DNA from: Pseudofrankia asymbiotica
GTDB lineage: Bacteria; Actinomycetota; Actinomycetes; Frankiales; Frankiaceae
Direction: 5' to 3'
NCBI RefSeq assembly: GCF_001983105.1
Contig: NZ_MOMC01000031.1
Location: 49,330 to 58,158, forward strand
Length of the DNA: 8,829 nt
Shown piece by piece: positions 5,799 to 8,829 of the stretch. A program made the translations under genes and the position numbers. Under the pieces are notes generated by a model. It saw nothing but the letters and a program-made list of their open reading frames with translations. It searched no databases and was not told the origin of the DNA. Each line of letters begins with the position of its first letter. The first letter of the stretch is position 1.

Positions 5799-6535
5799 GC
5801 GCTGGCGACGGCGTCGCGGTTGGCCTCGGCCTCGGCCGCCGTGCCGGACCAGGCGAGCCGGCCGTGGCGCAGGACGTGGACGTGGTCGGCGATCGTCAGG
5901 GCGCTGCGGACATGCTGCTCGACGAGCAGCACGGCCAGGCCCTCGTCGGCGGCGGCGCGCACCGCGGTCAGCAGCCGAGTGACGATCTGGGGCGCGAGCC
6001 CCAGCGAGAGCTCGTCGGCGAGCAGCGCGGTCGGGCGGCGGGCCAACGCCCTGGCGAGCGTCACCATCTGCTGCTGGCCGCCGGAGAGCAGCCCGGCCCT
6101 GCGGTCGAGGTGCTCCGCCAGCTCGGGGAACGTCGCCAGCGCCAGCGCCGGGTCGCAGCGGCCGACGCGCAGGTTCTCGCGCACGGTCAGGCTCATGATC
6201 ACCGAACGGTCCTCGGGGACGAGGCTCAGCCCGGAACGGGCGCGCCGGTGCAGCGGCGCCGCCGTCGCGCTGCCCGCCCAGTGCACCTCACCCGCCTGCG
6301 GCGCGAGCGCCCCGGCGAGGGCGAGCAGCGTCGTCGTCTTTCCCGCGCCGTTCGGCCCGAGCAGGACGACGACCTCGCCCGCGCGCACCTGGATGTCAAG
6401 CCGGCGGACGACCGGCGCCCCGCCGTAGCCCGCCGACAGCCCATGCGCCGCGAGCACCGGAGGCGCGGCGGCCGCCGGCCGCGACCGGCGGCCGCGGCCG
6501 GCCAGCTGCCTGGCCACCCCCACCTTCGCGCTCAT
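5780..6535 (-). CDS. livF: Branched-chain amino acid-type ABC transporter ATP-binding protein LivF
   Basis: A 251-residue cytoplasmic ATPase subunit that would pair with the LivG domain to power uptake of branched-chain amino acids or similar substrates. Motifs in order: Walker A GPNGAGKTT at 60-68; Q-loop region LVPEDRSV at 105-112, the LivF form; signature LSGGQQQ at 150-156; Walker B LLADELSLGLAP at 171-182; switch His208 in VEQHV. The E-LSLGLAP wording after Walker B separates LivF from LivG. Residues 1-26 are a basic, Ala-rich leader before the ABC domain. Its ATG at 6535 overlaps the TGA of the upstream livM-livG gene as ATGA, so translation is probably coupled. Its last 19 bp overlap the 3' end of the convergent lacI-family gene. 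Substrate specificity cannot be read from the ATPase. Confidence 0.95.
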   Translation of the reverse strand: MSAKVGVARQLAGRGRRSRPAAAAPPVLAAHGLSAGYGGAPVVRRLDIQVRAGEVVVLLGPNGAGKTTTLLALAGALAPQAGEVHWAGSATAAPLHRRARSGLSLVPEDRSVIMSLTVRENLRVGRCDPALALATFPELAEHLDRRAGLLSGGQQQMVTLARALARRPTALLADELSLGLAPQIVTRLLTAVRAAADEGLAVLLVEQHVRSALTIADHVHVLRHGRLAWSGTAAEAEANRDAVASAYLPLA

Positions 6536-8829
6536 CGGGCCGCCCCCGGCGCCACCGGCTCGCCGGCCAGGCCCGACTCGCCCGTCAGGCCCGGCTCGCT
6601 GGCGCGCTCGGCCGACGGCCGCTGGGCGGGAGCGCGCCGCCTGGGCGGGACGGTGACCTTCTCCCCGAGGTAGGCCAGCTGCACCATCGGGTCGTCACGG
6701 ACCTGCGCGGGGGTGCCCTCGGCGATGGTCCTGCCGGCGTCGAGGACGACGACCCGGTCGCAGACGGACATGACGACGTCCATGTCGTGCTCGTTCAGCA
6801 GGATGCCCAGGCCCCACTCGTCGGCGAGCCGGCGCAGCAGGGCCGCGACCTCGGCGCTCTCCTGCTCGTCCAGCCCGGCGCAGGGCTCGTCGAGCAGCAA
6901 CACCGACGGGCGGGCGGCGACCGCCCGCGCGATCGCGAGCAGCCGGCGCCGGCCGTAGGGCAGTTCGGTGACGGTACGGGTGAGGTCGCCGGCCAGGCCG
7001 AACGCCTCGATGGCCGCGCGCGCCGCCGGCGGCAGCACGCTCGTGCGCGGCCAGAACAGGTTCGTCAGGTAGGCGCGCAGATCACGCGGGTCACTGGCGG
7101 CCTCGATGTTCTCCAGCACGGTCAGGTCTTCGAAGAGCTCGAGGTTCTGGAACGAGCGCTGGACGCCGCGCCGCGCCCGCCGGTGTGCCGGCAGCCGGTC
7201 GAGCCGGTGCTCGCCGAGCGTCAGCTGCCGTGCCCTGGCCGGGGTGTAACCGGTGATCGCGTCGATCACGGTGGTCTTGCCCGCGCCGTTCGGGCCGATC
7301 AGGCCGACGATCTGGCCGGGCGTGACCCGCAGGCTCACGTCGTCCACGGCGGTGACGGCGCCGAACCGGACCGTCAGACCCCAGATCGACAGCGTCGCCG
7401 GCCGGATCACCCCCGCGCCGCCCGCGAGCGCGGCGAGTCTCGCGGCACGCGCGCCCGCTGCCGCGGCGGCCGCGACGGTGCTGGTCGCGGCCGTCCTGGC
7501 CGCCGTGCCCGCGACGGCCGCGGCCGTGGCCGTGGCCGTCGCGGCCGCCGTCGCCGCGGCGACGTGCTCCACGGACGTGGTGACGGTCGCATCGCCCGGC
7601 GCCCCCGGGGCGACGACCGGCGTGGCACCCGCCGGGCCGGCCAGCAGCTGGGCGAGCCGCCGGTGCTCGCGCGCCGCGCGCGCTGCCCTCCTCGACGGTG
7701 GCGTGAAGCGAGCGGCGACGGCGCTGGCCAGCGCCGCGTTGCCAGGCGCCATCCCCCCGCCGGAGGTGGCGAGGATCGTGACGAGCACGACGCCGCCGAT
7801 CAGCGGCACGTAGCGGTCGAGCTGGGTCAGCCAGTCGAGCACCCAGCCGCTGACTCCGACCGCGGCGGCGGCGAACACCAGCGCGCCCGCCCATGGCCAG
7901 AGCCGGCGCGAGGCCGGCCGCGCCGAAGCCGGCTGGCCCGCGCCCGCCCGCGTCGCGTCTCCCGGCGCGGACGCGTCGCCCACGCCGTCCATCTCACCGT
8001 CGTCACCCTCGGCCTGGTCGCCGGCCGTGTCCGGCGCCGTGCCGCGCGGCCGAAGGGCGCCGGCGCCGGCGCTGAAACCAGCCACCGCGCCCAGGAGGGC
8101 GATCATCGTCCTGGCGAACGCCGCCACATCGGTCAGCAGCTTCCCGAGCCAGGCCCCGAACCGGGTCCCGAGCGTGCCGGCGGCCCAGGCCGCGCCGGCG
8201 AACGCGCCGCTGACCCAGCCGACGCCGCCGAGCACCGCGAACGCGATCAGCAGGATCGAGCTGAACGGCGAGAACGTTATGCCGCCGTAGTCGATGTTGC
8301 CGCGCGAGCCGTAGAGATAGAAGGCATAGAGCACACCGCCGAACCCGGCGATCGCGGCCGACAGCGCGAACGCGTAGAGCTTCGCGCCGATGACGCTGAT
8401 CCCGAGCGCCGCCGCGGCGCGCTCGTTGGTCCGCACCGCGATGAGCCGCCGGCCCGCCCGCCCGCGGCGCAGGTTCGCCACCGCGACCGCGAGGACGACG
8501 AACGAGATCACGGCGAGGGTCGCGAACGCGCGCGGCGCCACGACCGTGTCCAGCCGGACGCCGAACAGCCGCGCCTGCCCGACGTCGGTGCCCTCCGTCT
8601 GGCCGAGCTCGCCGAGCGCCGCCGCGACGGAGCCGGGCGGCGGCGGCGTGTGGTAGCCGCGCTGGAACAGGATCGCGTCCGCGGCCGCGCCGAGGCCGAG
8701 GGTGACGACGGCGAGCTGCAGGCCGCGGGTGCGCAGCGCGGGCAGCGCGAACAGCACCCCGAGCGCCGACGTCCCGAGGATGCCGAGCGCGAGCGCCGCC
8801 TCCAGCGGCCAGCCGTGGACCGCCACGAG
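6532..8829 (-). CDS. LivM-LivG fusion: branched-chain amino acid-type ABC permease and ATPase, 5' end beyond window
   Basis: One open frame joins a membrane permease to an ATPase. Numbering starts at the GTG at 8826, the first start codon in the window but not the true start: the LivM N-terminal half, with its GYAGQ-SLGHA motif, is missing and the frame stays open to 8829. Residues about 8-250 are LivM: PALRTRGLQLAVVTLG, the cytoplasmic coupling loop GRRLIAVRTNERAAAALGIS at 125-144, then AFALSAAIAGFGGVLYAFYLYG and ILLIAFAVLGGVGWVSG. Residues 258-309 are an acidic, Gly/Ala linker. Two further membrane segments follow (about 311-333 and 338-356), then a basic stretch and an Ala/Thr-rich linker to about 470. 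Residues 476-721 are LivG: Walker A GPNGAGKTT at 511-519, Q560, signature LPYGR at 622-626, Walker B LLLDEP at 643-648, H680 and the C-terminal AYLGEK. About 40 Pro/Arg/Gly-rich residues end the protein. It is coupled to livF by ATGA. Confidence 0.92.
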   Translation of the reverse strand, partial: LVAVHGWPLEAALALGILGTSALGVLFALPALRTRGLQLAVVTLGLGAAADAILFQRGYHTPPPPGSVAAALGELGQTEGTDVGQARLFGVRLDTVVAPRAFATLAVISFVVLAVAVANLRRGRAGRRLIAVRTNERAAAALGISVIGAKLYAFALSAAIAGFGGVLYAFYLYGSRGNIDYGGITFSPFSSILLIAFAVLGGVGWVSGAFAGAAWAAGTLGTRFGAWLGKLLTDVAAFARTMIALLGAVAGFSAGAGALRPRGTAPDTAGDQAEGDDGEMDGVGDASAPGDATRAGAGQPASARPASRRLWPWAGALVFAAAAVGVSGWVLDWLTQLDRYVPLIGGVVLVTILATSGGGMAPGNAALASAVAARFTPPSRRAARAAREHRRLAQLLAGPAGATPVVAPGAPGDATVTTSVEHVAAATAAATATATAAAVAGTAARTAATSTVAAAAAAGARAARLAALAGGAGVIRPATLSIWGLTVRFGAVTAVDDVSLRVTPGQIVGLIGPNGAGKTTVIDAITGYTPARARQLTLGEHRLDRLPAHRRARRGVQRSFQNLELFEDLTVLENIEAASDPRDLRAYLTNLFWPRTSVLPPAARAAIEAFGLAGDLTRTVTELPYGRRRLLAIARAVAARPSVLLLDEPCAGLDEQESAEVAALLRRLADEWGLGILLNEHDMDVVMSVCDRVVVLDAGRTIAEGTPAQVRDDPMVQLAYLGEKVTVPPRRRAPAQRPSAERASEPGLTGESGLAGEPVAPGAAR
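7417..7569 (-). repeat. Low-complexity GC-rich tract encoding the Ala/Thr linker of the LivM-LivG fusion
   Basis: The minus-strand frame here reads long runs of Ala with interspersed Thr, Val and Arg (residues about 420-470, for example AAATAAATATATAAAV). The DNA is built of short GCC/GCG/ACG triplets and near-repeats, so several frames on both strands are open. It probably varies in length between strains. It separates the extra membrane segments from the ATPase domain. Confidence 0.6.

Noticed and set aside
7253..7813. Plus-strand 186-codon Ala/Val-rich frame that might be a membrane protein
   Set aside because: It is the reverse complement of the LivG domain and the Ala/Thr linker; the hydrophobic look comes from low-complexity GCC/GTC repeats.
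8824..8826. GTG at 8826 as the start of the LivM-LivG protein
   Set aside because: The visible protein begins in the middle of the LivM fold, without its conserved first half, and the frame is open to the window edge.
1..8829. tRNA, rRNA, CRISPR array, insertion sequence, integrase or phage genes
   Set aside because: No cloverleaf, spaced identical repeats, transposase motifs or terminal inverted repeats were seen anywhere in the window.

Overview
The window is very GC-rich with strong third-position G/C, and its gene types point to a filamentous actinomycete: a large SARP/BTAD activator with a helical-repeat tail, a LacI-family regulator and a fused branched-chain amino acid (LivM-LivG) transporter. 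A Frankia-like or Streptomyces-like organism is possible, but the sequence alone does not fix the genus. No RNA gene, insertion sequence, integrase, CRISPR array or phage gene is visible. It looks like ordinary chromosomal DNA with two clipped genes at its edges.

Layout. Positions 1-211 (minus) hold the first 70 codons of a Prx6-type peroxiredoxin. Positions 276-2297 (minus) hold a 673-residue SARP-type activator. Positions 2399-3007 (minus) encode acireductone dioxygenase (MtnD). Divergent from it, 3183-4430 (plus) encodes a protein of the methylthioribose-1-phosphate isomerase (MtnA) family. The 175-bp region between these two contains a plausible promoter for each, a 15-bp palindrome and short repeats. 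After a 225-bp intergenic region with a 15-bp tandem repeat comes a LacI-family regulator (4656-5798, plus). It converges on, and overlaps by 19 bp, a transporter operon on the minus strand: a LivM-LivG permease-ATPase fusion (6532 to beyond 8829) followed by LivF (5780-6535), joined by an ATGA stop/start overlap.

How the genes work together. MtnD and MtnA belong to methionine salvage, which recycles methylthioadenosine to methionine. The other enzymes (phosphorylase or nucleosidase/kinase, MtnB, and MtnC or MtnW/MtnX) are not in this window. The MtnA homologue is the most notable gene. The position of the family's catalytic cysteine holds arginine (R236), and a substrate-contact motif reads RGE instead of RGA, while the catalytic aspartate and other contacts remain. 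It also carries about 85 residues of proline/arginine-rich N-terminal extension. The liv genes would import branched-chain amino acids or related substrates; the binding protein and LivH-type permease would lie upstream, beyond the right edge. The SARP and LacI regulators sit beside these genes, but their targets can only be guessed.

I did not find a clear new multi-gene system. The best leads are the altered MtnA active site, the apparently leaderless promoters of mtnA and lacI, the operator-like palindrome at the predicted mtnD transcription start, and the unusual domain plan of the LivM-LivG fusion.
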